DNA of 64,000 bases from positions 1,734,001 through 1,798,000 of the forward strand of contig CALYLW010000053.1 in assembly GCA_944989445.1 (NCBI GenBank). Reading direction: 5' to 3'. Below are positions 1 through 10,970 of this stretch, piece by piece. Numbering within the stretch: the stretch's first letter is position 1; each line of letters begins with the position of its first letter. The translations under genes were made by a program, and so were the position numbers. The notes under the pieces were generated by a model. That model had not been told where the DNA came from, made no database searches, and saw only the letters and a program-made list of their open reading frames with translations. The stretch comes from Ampullaceana balthica. Lineage: Eukaryota > Mollusca > Gastropoda > Lymnaeidae.

Positions 1-105
1 TTTTAAGCACCATAGAGATTTTAAGCCCCTTGTAGATTTTACGACCCTTATATGTTTAAGGTCCCCTTGAGGTTTTAGGCCCCCCAGAGGTTTTAGAGGC
101 TCTGT
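1..105. repeat. Degenerate ~20-bp tandem repeat, cut by window start
   Basis: Five or so imperfect units of the form GATTTTAAGCCCC run to about position 105, with variable spacers. The array continues off the left edge. Nothing coding is seen in it. Confidence 0.5.
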
Positions 106-490
106 GACACTTCACTGCGTGCAGATGCCTTAAGACAGCACCGCTATCATTAACGGTTGTGAAGTGGGAGCACTGGACACGACTATTGTAGACGTGCTTC
201 TATAGAACCAATGCTCTGCTCTGTTACATTTCACCACTTCAATGTTAACGCCATTTTTTTTCATTTCTGGGTCCTAATCTGCCATTCAGCTGCGAAGCCA
301 CGTAAAAAAAACAACACCAAACGTACATAATTTTCTGGGTCTTCTTAATTTCATAATGTACATACACTTTTTTTGTCTTAAAAGCTATTAATAAACGATA
401 TAATAGAAGCGCATAAATAAATTGTTGACGTAATAAAAGATTATAGCTCAGCATATGTGTGCTTAAGTTTAAATTTCATGTGACTACGCC

Positions 491-672
491 CTGAGGTGTC
501 ACTTGGGGGTGCTGGTGGTGCGGACCGCACCGGGTGACACCAAAGCGTAAAATTATGTATGTGTCCGTTATTTTGCACCGGCAGACTCGGCAGGAGGTCT
601 GTGGTGTAAGTTGTGAGGGGGTTACACCATGACGTATCGCAATGGGTGACTCCGACCATAGTGACGCCGCTG
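491..672 (+). mobile_element. Short non-autonomous hAT element, GGCGTCAC family, copy 1
   Basis: The ends read CTGAGGTGTCAC and GTGACGCCGCTG, an imperfect terminal inverted repeat. It is flanked by a perfect 8-bp duplication, ACTACGCC, at 483-490 and 673-680. The length (182 bp) is too short for a transposase. The same family recurs at 27525-27722, 43297-43499 (inverted) and, as a long form with transposase remains, at 36859-40091. An 8-bp TSD is the hAT signature. The long copy is the likely autonomous relative. Confidence 0.85.
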
Positions 673-680
673 ACTACGCC

Positions 681-2410
681 CACCCCAACACCCACACATA
701 ATCTGCAACAAGTTAAGGTCTTTATTATTTCTTCTTAAATAAGGATCGATAACTGTATAATAAAATAAGAACGGTGTATCTACTTGATGTGTTGGTGAAA
801 AGAACAGGTTCTGAGGTAAAAAAAAAGTTGGACTAAAGTGTGACACCATAGACACCATTCAGGTTATGAAATTCTACTGATGCCCACTAACCGCCCCACA
901 AAGTGAACTTCGTGCGCAACTATATGAAGTAGTTACCAGAAAGACAACTCCACTACGAGAAACCTTGCGTCAACGTATCTTAGAATCAATACACGGGAGC
1001 AGATTGGAAAACGAGTATTTGAAAAATATACTAAGCAAAGCGCCTAAAGCAAATCTGAACCAGGTGAAAACAACGTTTTATAACAGATGTCATCAATTCT
1101 AGTTTGACACAAATGGGAATATGGAATTCGTTAACGTCCAATAACGAACCTTTGAATTCATGAAATTTGAAACGTCGATCTATTTGTTGCGAGTTGAACA
1201 CAATGTTTCCATCAAAATTTTTTGTTGTTGTTTTCATTACATCACGACACCCCTCTGGTCATCGCCAGATCGCGAGTGACCAGCTGTAAATCATCCTCTA
1301 CCACAACAACCCCCCCCTTTCCCCAAAAAGTCGCCGGAAATACCAACATTAAAAAAAATATGGATATCCATCAACAAACTTGAACACACTACACACGTTG
1401 TTAACTGTTCAAACTTCAAACCGATCTGATCTGTGAGAAAGGAACACAGGGTCCAGACGATAGCGCACAAGTTTACGTGGTACGATCCTATAATGAGCCC
1501 GGATTATTTTTTTTTAAAATTTAAAAAAACATCGTAAAACTATTGATAAAAAGAAAATATAAACACCAGCAGTCGACCTGAGCTGTTGGAAAAGAACGAG
1601 GTTGTCGTGTTGCACTGACGTTCATTTCTCGAGACGCCCCGACGACACGAGGGGAATGGCGCGTGGCTGGGTGGGGCTGGCCTTGCGGTGTCAAGAGGCC
1701 ACCAGGTGGCGAGTTGTAGCAGGGGCGGCAACAACGTGGTTTCAAAACAATATCCTTAGTATTAGTACAAATAAAAGAAATGGTCTTCATAGGGTGAAAA
1801 AAAAAGATAATCTGTTTGCAGTTACTATACTATAAAGTGGTTAAGATTAGGTTATTTTTGTTAGTTTTATCCCTCCCCCCTCTACCTTAACACATAGGAC
1901 ATTGATATTTCACGGGTCATGGAAACATCTGAGTCACAATCATATCTTTGAATGACTTAAAGTTAATTAAAATTAGCCTTTAACACACTTCTTAAAATTA
2001 CCGAAGTTTTTTTTTAAATCACCAAATTGAGGCTAAAAATAGGTCCACTGTTTGACAATGTTTTGAAGCAAATATTTAAATGATGTTAAACAAAGTTTTC
2101 AACCTTTTCAAAAATCTCTTTGCAAGGGACATAATTTAAATTAAATTTTAGATTTTAAGCATGTATATTTTCAGAGGCACATAGTTAAGATTTAAATAGA
2201 ATTATTTCAAACTGATACAAGACCCTCACACTGCAGTTTAGTATTAGCTTATTTGCAGCTCAGTGGAAGAGGAAGAGATCCAGGTCTTCTTTTAATGTAT
2301 TTATAATATACGGGTATACTAATAAAATAAAAGCTTGGAGGCCCCAAAAATGTTTAATAAAAAAAAACTAATTGTAATTCAACTCCAAACTTTAGGTTAC
2401 CGTTAATTTA
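681..2410. other. AT-rich spacer, no gene recognised
   Basis: Only short open frames without recognisable motifs occur here. The 1521-1835 segment is locally GC-richer and open on both strands, but no homology is apparent. I see nothing else to support a feature. Confidence 0.5.
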
Positions 2411-2412
2411 AT

Positions 2413-3136
2413 GCAGGGGTGCGCAACCTGCGGCCGTACGGCCGCATGCGGCCGTAGGCACGAAAATGTGCGGCCATGAAAATCTGTTTAAATTATAATA
2501 ACCTGCGGCCGTCAAGTATTTGCATTTTGGCAATATATAATGTAAATTTGTAAACGAAATATCGAATATTCATTTCTGCACTGCATTGTTCACCAGGAGG
2601 CGCTGTGTTCTAAATCTGTTGATTTGGATAACATTCTCAAGGGTGTGAATCGCATTATCCTTTTCATTCGCGCGAATGCTCTTCACCACCGCCAATTCAT
2701 ACAAATTCTTTACAAAAATGATTCGTCCGCTGAAGATATTCTGTACCACACCAGCGTTCGTTGGTTGTCTCAAGGAGAAACCTCTCGCCGTGTTCTGCTG
2801 CTACGAAAAGAAATACTGGAATTTTATGCCACGAAAAACAAGGACTGCCCACTCCAGAACCAGGCCTTCTTAACATCCCCAGCCTTCCTTGTAGATTTGT
2901 TAATTTATATCAACTGCCTCAACGAGTCTCTGCAAGGCAAAGTAACATGCCTCATGCACAGAAGAGTACAGGATTTCTGTTACAAATGTCGTCTGCTACA
3001 AAGTCATATCCAACAGCTCAATCTCTATCATTTCCCGCAACTCACCGCTCTAATCGAGAGCCATAAAATAAGAAAATATGAAATTCCGGCTACGTCCTTT
3101 TCAGGCGTCCTCAAAGCGCTGTTGGAATTCGCAAAT
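2413..3136 (+). mobile_element. hAT (Charlie/GTF2IRD2-like) element, 5' end plus middle of transposase
   Basis: The left end reads CAGGGGTGCGCAACCTGCGG, typical of Charlie-type hAT termini, and is followed by a GCGGCC-rich stretch. The interior carries part of a GTF2IRD2-like transposase. No right terminus is visible: similarity stops near 3136, where an unrelated repeat segment also found at 39512-39545 begins. The element is therefore truncated or interrupted. Confidence 0.7.
2576..3136 (+). pseudogene. GTF2IRD2-like hAT transposase fragment
   Basis: The plus-strand frame from about 2576 opens with LHCIVHQEALCSKSVDLDN and continues through GVNRIILFIRANALHHRQF and VRWLSQGETSRRVLLLRKEI. These blocks are characteristic of the hAT-derived domain of vertebrate GTF2IRD2 and related EPM2AIP1/FAM200-type proteins. 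About 190 codons stay open without a stop. The N-terminal BED/zinc-finger half and the C-terminal dimerisation region are both missing. It breaks at LLEFANK, where the family normally continues. It is a relic, not a host gene: there is no start, no introns, and a hAT terminus lies just upstream. The source protein catalysed cut-and-paste transposition. Confidence 0.82.
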
Positions 3137-3200
3137 AAAGTAATGGGGGTGAGACTGCAATCAGGCTTTCTGTTTTTATTTCAGGGTTTACTCCCTTAGC
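3136..3200 (+). repeat. Short dispersed repeat segment shared with 39512-39545 (inverted)
   Basis: A run starting TAAAGTAATGGGGGTGAGAC and ending GCAATCAGGCTTT is repeated almost exactly, inverted, at 39512-39545. In both places AAAACAGGG or its complement lies nearby. At 39.5 kb it sits next to the GAAGAAGGC/GCCGAAACG hairpin segment, so it is probably part of the same retroelement family. Here it interrupts the hAT transposase relic. Confidence 0.6.
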
Positions 3201-3739
3201 CTTTTAGCGACGTTAAAATAAAGAAGTTATTTTTTTCCCCTTCGTCCAAATAACACTTCATCAAGGACATTTCTCGCATGTTTTCAAGCTGATTGTTTTC
3301 AGCAGATGTTGTGTTTCTTTAACAGAGGTTTACATATCTCACTGGTCTCCATTTACAATAAAATGAACACGTCTTACATTGATCTAAATCCTTTCATATA
3401 AAATACCCAAGCTTATATGTGACCTCTATACTTTTTTAAATTTATATATTACTTCTATTATATACACTTACGAGTTCATGCGCGCATAAAATTGTTTCCT
3501 TCAAATATACATCTTCTGGCTAAATTCAAGACGGATTTAATTTATGATAGTCAAACGACTAACATACTCGAACCATTTTGTCAATTGCATGAAGTGCGTA
3601 TTTATTGTGTGGTAATACTGTAATTTGTAAATAAAGGTGAGCGTTACAAGAGTTATGATTGTCTGGTTGGAATGCAGGAAACAAGTAAACATACAATTTT
3701 ACAATAGTTCTGATATTTTAATTAATGATTGGTGTAGAA

Positions 3740-3923
3740 TAGTGGTTCCTAGCCGCTGCTTCTCAAGACCTTAAGGTCTCCGACTAAACTTCTCAAAGGG
3801 CCCCTTCTCTAATACACAAAATTTAATTGCAAGTCAAAGGGTAGGCATGCCCCCCCCCCACAACCCACTTAAAAATTGTATTCCTCAGCAAGCTGCCTCA
3901 GCCAACAAAGCTATGAACCACTG
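3740..3923. mobile_element. Probable short hAT element (AGTGGTTC termini)
   Basis: The ends AGTGGTTCCTAGCC and GCTATGAACCACTG form an imperfect inverted repeat of the common hAT type. I could not identify a flanking duplication. Interior is non-coding with a C-run at 3850-3858. Confidence 0.45.
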
Positions 3924-4670
3924 ATCAAGAGTTTCTACAATTAAGCTCAAACAGACAACAACATCACAGTAATTTTAAGATGAGTTAAAGACGAGACATG
4001 AAAACTTCATGTACTGAGGAGTAGAGGCACTGTAATTTATAAGATGAATTAATTACCAGACATGTAAACTTCATTTATTTAGGAGTCGAGACACAGTAAT
4101 TTATCAAATGATTTAAAGACTAGCCGTGTTAAGTATTATGTGTACATACCACATTTGATCTAGCTATCTATGATTCATCCACATAAAACAAGACTATTAA
4201 AACAGCCGTTACGTGTTTATGATTATTGCACGCGAGATAACGAAATCAAAATAAATTGGAAAAAAAACGGCCTTAGATTAATTTATCTGAAACATGCTCC
4301 AATTTCATGACTCATTGTTAAACGGACTTTATATTATTAAGATCTCGCTATTCGGAACATCTTAGGGTGCATGTGTTTTTCTTCTTTTATTTAAAAGGAT
4401 TTTAAAAACTGAGATTTTATTTGTAACCGATTTTAAAATACATTTTAAAAAGCAAACAACCCCCCCCCCGGGCCCACCCCCTCCAAAAAAGAGCGTTTTT
4501 CGTATTTACTCGTGTAAAAATATTTACTTGAGCAACTGCGCCTTTTCCTTAATCTTTCAAATATCTTTATTTTAAAATTCTTTATATTAACTCGAGGCGT
4601 CTGCTTGATTGATTGCATGATTGAGGTCTTGCTTGCCGAAAAAGCTTTGGATCGATTTTTAACCCACTTC
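3924..4670. other. AT-rich spacer, no gene recognised
   Basis: Contains a loose internal repetition around 3970-4110 (GTAATTTA..AGATGA..TTAA..AGAC motifs, roughly 70-75 bp apart). Nothing coding is recognised. Confidence 0.4.
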
Positions 4671-4679
4671 CTCGTAAGC

Positions 4680-5165
4680 TAGTGAGCTGCGATTTTGCAG
4701 GAAGACTCGTGCCGATGATAAAAATGATGTGTCAAAATGTCAGATCGATCGAATGTACTGTAATTAAATTAATGAATTTTTTAGATTATCTCTATTTATT
4801 TCTATGTAGCTTTTTAATTTTTGTGCTAGAGTGTCACGGTGCGTATTATAATGTTCGACATTTTTAATTCTTTCCTGTTGCGCTGTGAGGTGCGTATTAT
4901 ATTGACGATACTTTAAAAAAATATATTCCCGATCTGTAAATGTAAATGCTATTAATTGCTAATCTGTCTCGCTGTGCGCACTATGTTAACATGTTTTATA
5001 ACCCTTTTCCAGTTATAAAATCGAGCTGAAATTTAGCAGACAGACTGTAGAAGTTTTTTCACTATAAATCCTTTATAAATTTGAGACATAACTAAAATAT
5101 TTGATTTTTGAATCGTCGTGCGATGCGTATTATAATGAACATACTTTTAGTTATGTATATTAAGG
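4680..5165 (-). repeat. Dispersed repeat, TTTCAGCTCGATCGG family, copy 1
   Basis: The block 4684-4800 is the reverse complement of 55080-55215: it shares ATTCGATCGATGT, AAAATTTTGACA, CCACGAGTCTGCCTGCAAAA and TTCATTAATTTTA-type strings. A second related piece with GAGCTGAAATTTAGCAGACAG begins near 5020. The same family occurs at 60720-60945. It is non-coding. The TTTCAGCTCGATCGGATTAC core is a recurrent repeat, but I cannot assign its class. Confidence 0.65.
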
Positions 5166-5169
5166 ATTT

Positions 5170-6955
5170 ATAGTAAAAAAAAACTTGTTTTTTACGGGTT
5201 TCTTTATTATTATTTACTGACTTAAGATAATTTGTCTTACCCCCAACTCTTTTTTTAATTTTAATTTTTTTCATTTTCTAAATTATAAAATGTGTGTAGG
5301 ATTCTTCATTTTTTTTAAGCAATGCACAATTTCTGGAAAAAACATGTGTGTAAAAACTTTAAATTTTACGAAATCACTTTTTCAGAATTCTATTTTTTTT
5401 ATCATGCTTTACTGCAAACTCGATGCTTTGTTTCATTTTCTTTCCTTTCTATAAATTCCTTTTTTTATAAACATTGAAAACCAATCTGAGCTTTGACGTC
5501 ATTTGGTGTCGTTTGACCTCGTTTGACGTCGTTTCTTCTGTATTTAAAATAACTAAAGTACTTTGAAATTTAAAGATAAAAAAAACATACTCATGATTAT
5601 GCGTCATATATGAGTCTGATTTATGCTTTACAGTTTTCAACCCAATCCTCACTCCCGTACCAACTCTCCCCCCCCCGCGACAGCAATGTTCCGAAAGCGC
5701 TCTGATTGAAGGGGGTTATTATCCATCTCACAAAAGCTTCTTTGACCGGAACTATGATTGATCCATATATGTTTGGTGTACATCTAGGTTCCTACCTACC
5801 TACCTACCTATGTGCTGTGGCAGTTTGGGGAGAGATAGGGTGTAGAGAGTTATCCTAGTCGATCACGACAGACGAACAACACAACACAACAAATCTTTGG
5901 GCGGTTGTGGCAGCTCAATGATAGCCACAAAGATCAATTGAAATACGCTTAGGTGGCTTTTATATTTGTGTGCTATAAAAAAAAACAAAAAAAACTTTAA
6001 AATATCAAAAACCCAATTTTATTAAATTATATGGTTATTCTATGAGGGAGATTAAAACCGCGTCTCAATGAAGTAAAATCAACGGTTTACGATCCAACGT
6101 TCGTGTGTTTGTTTGAGTATAGCAATGTATTGGTGGCTGTTATGTACTTTTTGGATTATATGCTTATTGTAGCAGTCAAAATCCAGGTCAACTGACCGCA
6201 TTGTTTTTCTATGAGAAAGATAAGACATGTGTAGTGTAGTTAATTTAAAAAAAATTAAACACTATGACACAAACAAAAGTTACGAATTAAAATCAACAGT
6301 TAATCATAACATTTTCCGCCATTGTTTCTCGAGTAGTATGGGGCTAACGAGTGCAAGGATTTCCTCATGGTATATTTTGCAACGATGGCTTAAAATATAT
6401 AATAGAAGATACAAAAGTCAATTATTCGGTTAATTCTGTTACAATTCAATTACAGAAAAAAAATTATATTATGTTAATACTTGTAATATGTAGAGCTTTT
6501 CAATGCATTACTTCTAACACATCACTTTAAATTTGAAGGGGTACGATTGGAAAGAATTGTTTTCTTTTCACTAAATCACATATCCCATATTCTATTTCCT
6601 TCGTATTTATATAAATTGTACACACACTCGCAATTAGATTTTTCGTTTAGATTCCATTAACACTTATTGATCACATTAAAAAACAACAGCTCAATGTCCA
6701 TGCTAATGTAACGGCTGCACACAAAACAAGCAAGTCCCCAACGGGATACTGGTATTCCATGTCTAACCAGGATGGTAAAACCTGTCTTCAGCGACTGGGC
6801 CACCTGTGCCCACCTACCTGTCGTTAGTCAGTCGGCACAGAACAATCGATAAATGCAATAAACCGCTTCACTGATACAAGAGTTTTATTGATTTCATGAT
6901 GTTCGAGACCCCGAGACCTGTACTACGTTAATCCTGGTCCATGATTAAATATAGT
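5170..6955. other. AT-rich spacer with small simple repeats
   Basis: Holds a short run of 10-bp units (GTTTGACGTC type) at about 5494-5532 and a (CTAC)n stretch near 5790-5810. The 6705-6850 segment is GC-richer and contains a passable minus-strand splice acceptor, but no reading frame I would call. No gene is recognised. Confidence 0.4.
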
Positions 6956-7013
6956 AGTAGTAATTTAGTGGGGTCAATTTTGTGAGGTTAATTTTGTGAG
7001 GTTAAATTAGTAA

Positions 7014-7242
7014 GGGGCCGTCCATAAAGTACGTCACGCTATTTTTGACGATTTTTAACTCCCCCCCCCTCCCCCTGTCACAAATCTTGGACCCCCCTCC
7101 CTAAAGTACGTCACACTTTCGACCAAAAATTTCCTTTTTATTAACAAAATAATTAAAATTTAATATAAAACACCGTAACGTCACACATGGCCGGACCCCC
7201 CCCCTCCCCCTCTGGAGCGTGACGTACTTTATGGACGGCCCC
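7014..7242. mobile_element. Foldback/TIR element, GGGGCCGTCC family, copy 1 (intact)
   Basis: The left end GGGGCCGTCCATAAAGTACG is matched by its exact inverse at the right end (TACTTTATGGACGGCCCC). It is flanked by TAA on both sides, a 3-bp TWA target duplication. That pattern is what PIF/Harbinger-type elements leave, so that superfamily is a reasonable inference. Poly-C and poly-G blocks sit just inside each terminus. At 229 bp it is non-autonomous. Relatives lie at 15498, 18161, 39641 and 47085. Confidence 0.85.
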
Positions 7243-7344
7243 TAAGGTTAATTTAGTGAGGTTAATACAATGAGTTTAATTGAGTTAGTTAATTTAGTGA
7301 TGGTAATTCAGTAAGGGTAAATTTTTTAAGGTTATATATAAACA

Positions 7345-7376
7345 TATATATATATATTATATATATATATATATAT
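7345..7376. repeat. (AT)n microsatellite
   Basis: An uninterrupted AT dinucleotide run with one TTA break, at the left edge of the GC-richer block that follows. Confidence 0.9.
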
Positions 7377-7381
7377 AAAAG

Positions 7382-7985
7382 TTAAGGTGCCGCAGTTGGC
7401 AGGGCCGATTTATCGGCGTCAGTAGGTGCCACTCAGCCCCAACCAGCTTCGTCCGATGACCCAGCTGGGGGTCAGATCGTTTAAGGATAATTTCTGAGAC
7501 TTATGGCTCCGGTGCTGATGACCTATTCCATGAGAAGTGGCTTAAGGCAGGGGATATGGTACCACAGCAAGAACACTTCACTTCAGCCGATCAAGAGCGA
7601 CCCATGATTGGATTAGCCAGTTTGCACTAGAAGTGCCGAAGAACATAGCGATGTTCTTCTGTTTAGGCTCGCCGCAAGAATTATAAGCCGGGTCATTACA
7701 ACTTGATAGCTCGACTTTCCAAAGAGAATGTGACATACTCAGTAAGCCTAAGCTATGCCAAGGTGGATTCGAAGTGGTTGCGGTTCTAAGTAGAATAAAT
7801 CAATCACCTCCTTTTGAGGTCCATTTCATGGAAGGTCCCTCCGAACGTGTTCCTGGTTGTCCAGGTTACCGACTATAAGAGTGGACTGTCCCCGAGGCAA
7901 AGAGTGGCAACTAAGCAAATTTTCCCTTGGAACTTTAGACTAAGAGTCTTAAACTCCAGAGCTTTGATATTATTCCATTTGTAGG
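7382..7985. other. GC-richer block inserted in minisatellite; unclassified
   Basis: Base composition changes sharply from the flanking AT-rich minisatellite. The block contains CCGCAGTTGGCAGGGCCG and CCAGCTGGGGGTCAG but no long open frame. Its position between two parts of one tandem array suggests an inserted transposon-derived sequence. No termini or duplications were identified. Confidence 0.4.
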
Positions 7986-8175
7986 TCATTTACAAACGGT
8001 AAGTTAGTGATAGTAATTTGGTAAAGAAATATAGTGAGATAATTTTGGTAAGGTAATTGTTTTAGAGTAATGGTCTTTCAGTGTAGTTATGTTTTACGAT
8101 AATAAATAATTAAATAAGAGTAATTTTGTTTGAGAAGCTTATTTGGGTAATTTATTTAGTGCATTTAGTTAAATT

Positions 8176-8730
8176 CAGTTGTGATGCAAATCTTTTTTTA
8201 AAAAACTCTTCAACGCCCCCAAGCTATGTATGATAACTTTTAAATGGTTTCCGTAATACGAAATAATTTCCCGACGCCCCTTAAAGTCTATGAATGTTAA
8301 TAACGCTGCTATTGTGGATATAACAGTTCTTAAGTGCGATGGCTCTGAATATTATCTTAACACGCACAATTAACTGCAATGTTCATGTTTGTTGTACAAT
8401 AAATTTGAAACCTTTGCAAGATTTATAATTTAAAAAAAAACAGTTTGGCTAATTGCGTCTGTCATACATAAATAAATTCCAATACAAGATAAAACTTTTC
8501 ATGACAACAAGATGTTCAAGATAGGGGCAGAAAATCACCTCTAATCATTAAAAAATATATTTGATTATTATAATATATTTTCCAAGACATGCATCTGTTA
8601 GACTTTAAGTATACATCGACAAACTATTAATAATTAATATTGTTCTTTTTTAAAAATATATTTAAAATCTGATTTTTTTTAAAAATACCCACATTAAATG
8701 TTACTCTGGCTTGATTATTTTATTTATATC
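8176..8730. other. AT-rich spacer, nothing recognised
   Basis: Short poly-A/T runs and no recognisable frames. Confidence 0.5.
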
Positions 8731-8734
8731 ATTA

Positions 8735-9010
8735 CAGACGGTCCTTCTTAGCAGAAGATTATTGCGTCCTAGGTTCTAATAAGAACGCACAGACCATGCT
8801 GGCCTGTTGAAAATAGACGCGGCGTTCACAAACCACGGCTACTAGGGCAATGTGTGGCACAATGCTCTGGCGCCTTTGTTCCCCGACTATTGACAGGCAT
8901 CCTTCGAGGCTGGGCGGACTCAGGAACACCCTTAAGCAAAGGGAACAAGTCCCTGCCTATACAGAGACTCGGACTCTTGACCACCGTGCTCCCAATTAGA
9001 CTCCAATTAA
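8735..9010 (-). repeat. SINE-like element, tRNA-related, copy 1
   Basis: Read on the minus strand it aligns along its length with 46005-46312 plus: shared strings include GAGTCTCTGTATAGGCAGG, CTTAAGGGTGTTCCTGAGTC, GCATTGTGCCACACA, GCCGTGGTTTGTGAACGC and GGCCAGCATGGTCTG. A box-B-like GTCCGAGTCTC and a box-A-like AGCACGGTGGTCAAG near the 5' end suggest tRNA ancestry, although the spacing between them is unusually short. The 3' tail (CAGAAGATTATTGCGTCC on plus) also occurs alone at 19541-19580 and 50143-50178. Confidence 0.65.
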
Positions 9011-9169
9011 TAATTAGGTTTCAAGCTCAAATGTTTAGCTGACGTGTGTTGGGATCATCAGTAGTGTATTATTTAAGGTGAAGTGTGGCTATACTATAAC
9101 ACCCTCCGTAGCCCCAACCTGTCTAAATGCACGTCTTTAAAAAAAATATTGACAAACTGATATGCTCAC

Positions 9170-9319
9170 CACGACAATGCTTTAAGGGCCTCGTCCAGAC
9201 CACTTGCGTATTCCTCGCCATCTGTGCACCCATCCACCAAGTTCTCCTCAGATTTAGCACTCGCTAATCTCTGACGTATTAATTGCCTTTTCTTGGTTTC
9301 CTTTGCCATAGCGATTTCC
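9170..9319 (-). CDS. Second recognised exon of EF-hand gene (RASEF/Rab11-FIP/MCC-like)
   Basis: Minus-strand exon of 150 bp. Its 5' edge follows a pyrimidine-rich acceptor ending TTTGTGTAG, and its 3' edge meets a GTGAGC donor. The upstream exon (10654-10853) ends in phase 2, and this exon completes that codon (CG+G, Arg). It then reads 49 codons without a stop and again ends in phase 2. The protein segment is charged and helical: EIAMAKETKKRQLIRQRL, then a Ser/Glu-rich part, then SGLDEALKAL. It would lie directly after the EF-hand pair, where RASEF and Rab11-FIP proteins have linker and coiled-coil sequence. Codon content contrasts with the AT-rich flanks. The next exon was not found. Confidence 0.72.
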
Positions 9320-10494
9320 CTACACAAACAAAAAATTGGAGGCTTTAGGAAAATGAAATCAACAACTTACAGATACATGTACTAATTAAAATACATGTAC
9401 TACAAATTACTATACCTCGACATTTACATTTCTTATTTAAAAACTAAATTATTTTATAAAATGCTGTTGAAAAGAACCAATGGCGTTTAAATAAAAATTT
9501 TAAAAAAATATCGATTACACTATCAAAAGGTGTTTTCTAATAAGGAATTTGAGGATCTGCACGTAAAAGGAACAACTTTTACAATAATGAGTGGTCAAGA
9601 TTAAGATTTAAAAATACCCCTCGCCAATCTTTCTTTTTGTTTTACACATTTGTCCAACTACCTCGGTGCTGTTCTACAAAACTAACCTGGGTGATTTTAA
9701 ATAATGATCATTAATGGCAGCCATTTGATCCTTGCTCATAAAAATGAACAAAGCTTAATGAATTATTATATTTGAATTGATAAATTGTAGATCTGCTTCT
9801 TATCCAATGTAAACTTTTGCGGAACTTTAAAAATTCGGATTTAACAAACTGATAATGACATAAGTTTCACAAATCTCAATGTTACATGGATGACCAAGCA
9901 AAATCCTTTTTTTTCCAGTGAAAAAAAACACAGGTGGTTTCCTGTGAAATCGTGCTATTGCGGATAGCGCAATCCAAACATGATTTCACGGCAAGTTAAG
10001 TAATGTAAATGGATTTATAAAGAAGAACCGGTTAGGGTTTGTTGTTGTTGTTGTTAACTATCCTGTTTGGTCTACTTAGATAAGTCGCTCGCTTTGCTAG
10101 GCATCTTGGAGACACACAGACAATATTTCGGTAGTGGTCAAATAAGAACACTGAGATAACGTGTTATCTATAAAACTAGATAAGGCAAAGCAGTGAGGCA
10201 TCAAGTCGGGGTGGGGAAAGTGGGGGTGTTGGTATAGATATTTATTGGTTGGACTAAAGATGGAATAAATTTGTTTTGAGAGTGCAGTACAACTGAGAGT
10301 TATTCAATGTAAATTTTAACTTTTTTTTTCTTCTCCAAAGAATCGTGCGTTTAAAGTCCCACTCAAATTGTTCACTGGAATGTTCCTGTCATTCATTCAC
10401 TCGCTCATGCATGCACAAAGATCCAAAAGTCAGACAGAAAATTACGTTGGCTGTTTTCTGCCATATTTTAAGTGTAAGTGTGTGTTTGTAAATT

Positions 10495-10531
<37 letters not shown>

Positions 10532-10653
10532 TGAGTTTAATATTTTTTTGTGGAAATTTCACCATTTCAGCGTTACAATGAGAAATAATGGGATGTCAAT
10601 TTTCTACTTGTTAATATAGAAAAATATGGTGGGATTGCCGACTTGTTACGTAC
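9320..10653 (-). other. Intron between the two EF-hand gene exons
   Basis: A 1334-bp interval bounded by GTACGT at the donor side and a TAG acceptor. It is AT-rich and contains a (TG)15 microsatellite at 10501-10530. No additional exon is recognised inside. Confidence 0.65.
10501..10530. repeat. (TG)15 microsatellite in intron
   Basis: Perfect TG dinucleotide run within the EF-hand gene intron; likely length-polymorphic. Confidence 0.95.
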
Positions 10654-10853
10654 CGATAACCCTTAGCGAACTCTTCAATGCTGATCCTCCCGTCTCCATC
10701 CTTGTCCAGTTGTTTGAAGACGTCACCGAGGTCAGTGACGGACAGCTCACTACAAATGGACGCCAGCTCGTCCTGGTCGATGTACCCCGAGCCGTCAAGG
10801 TCACAGGCGTGGAACAAGCGTCCCAGCTGATTGTCACTGTCGGACGTGTTCAT
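10654..10853 (-). CDS. EF-hand pair exon, start of RASEF/Rab11-FIP/MCC-like protein
   Basis: The minus-strand ATG at 10853 begins MNTSDSDNQLGRLFHACD. Two canonical calcium-binding loops follow: DLDGSGYIDQDE (residues about 17-28) and DKDGDGRISIEE (about 49-60). Both have acidic residues at loop positions 1, 3 and 12 and glycine at 6. The spacing matches a paired EF-hand, as at the N-terminus of Ras and EF-hand domain protein (RASEF), Rab11-FIP3/4 and the long form of MCC. RASEF fits best by the FxxCD..GxI..xE..xxCxEL pattern. Members act as calcium-responsive adaptors in vesicle traffic. The exon ends at TATCG|GTACGT in phase 2. The frame stays open upstream to a strong acceptor (TTTCTGTTTACAG, exon edge 10919), so coding could start in an earlier exon; the ATG chosen is the first just before the domain. 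Confidence 0.82.
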
Positions 10854-10855
10854 GA

Positions 10856-10863
10856 TGACGTCA
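10856..10863. promoter_or_regulatory. CRE octamer TGACGTCA next to EF-hand gene start codon
   Basis: A perfect palindromic cAMP-response element lies 3 bp upstream of the putative ATG on the minus strand. If 10919 is a splice acceptor, this is transcribed leader sequence rather than promoter. Function is unproven. Confidence 0.25.
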
Positions 10864-10970
10864 GAGGAGGGTAGGACACAGGTATCTGCTCTCCAGAAGG
10901 TCGGTGTGACGACTAAATACTGTAAACAGAAAATAATATTAAAAATGACTATAAGTATCGTAGTTGTGTG

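Larger units (their letters stand above)
6964..8175 (+). repeat. Degenerate ~14-bp minisatellite (GGTTAATTTAGTGA), interrupted twice
   Basis: Units resembling GGTTAATTTAGTGA repeat at 6964-7013, resume at 7243-7335, and resume again in weaker form at about 7995-8175. The first gap is exactly the foldback element 7014-7242. The second is an AT dinucleotide run plus a GC-richer block at about 7382-7985. The array therefore predates both insertions. Confidence 0.65.

Noticed and set aside
6690..6860. Next exon of the EF-hand gene (good minus-strand acceptor TTTTGTGTGCAG)
   Set aside because: The in-phase frame is short, lacks a clear donor and has no recognisable domain.
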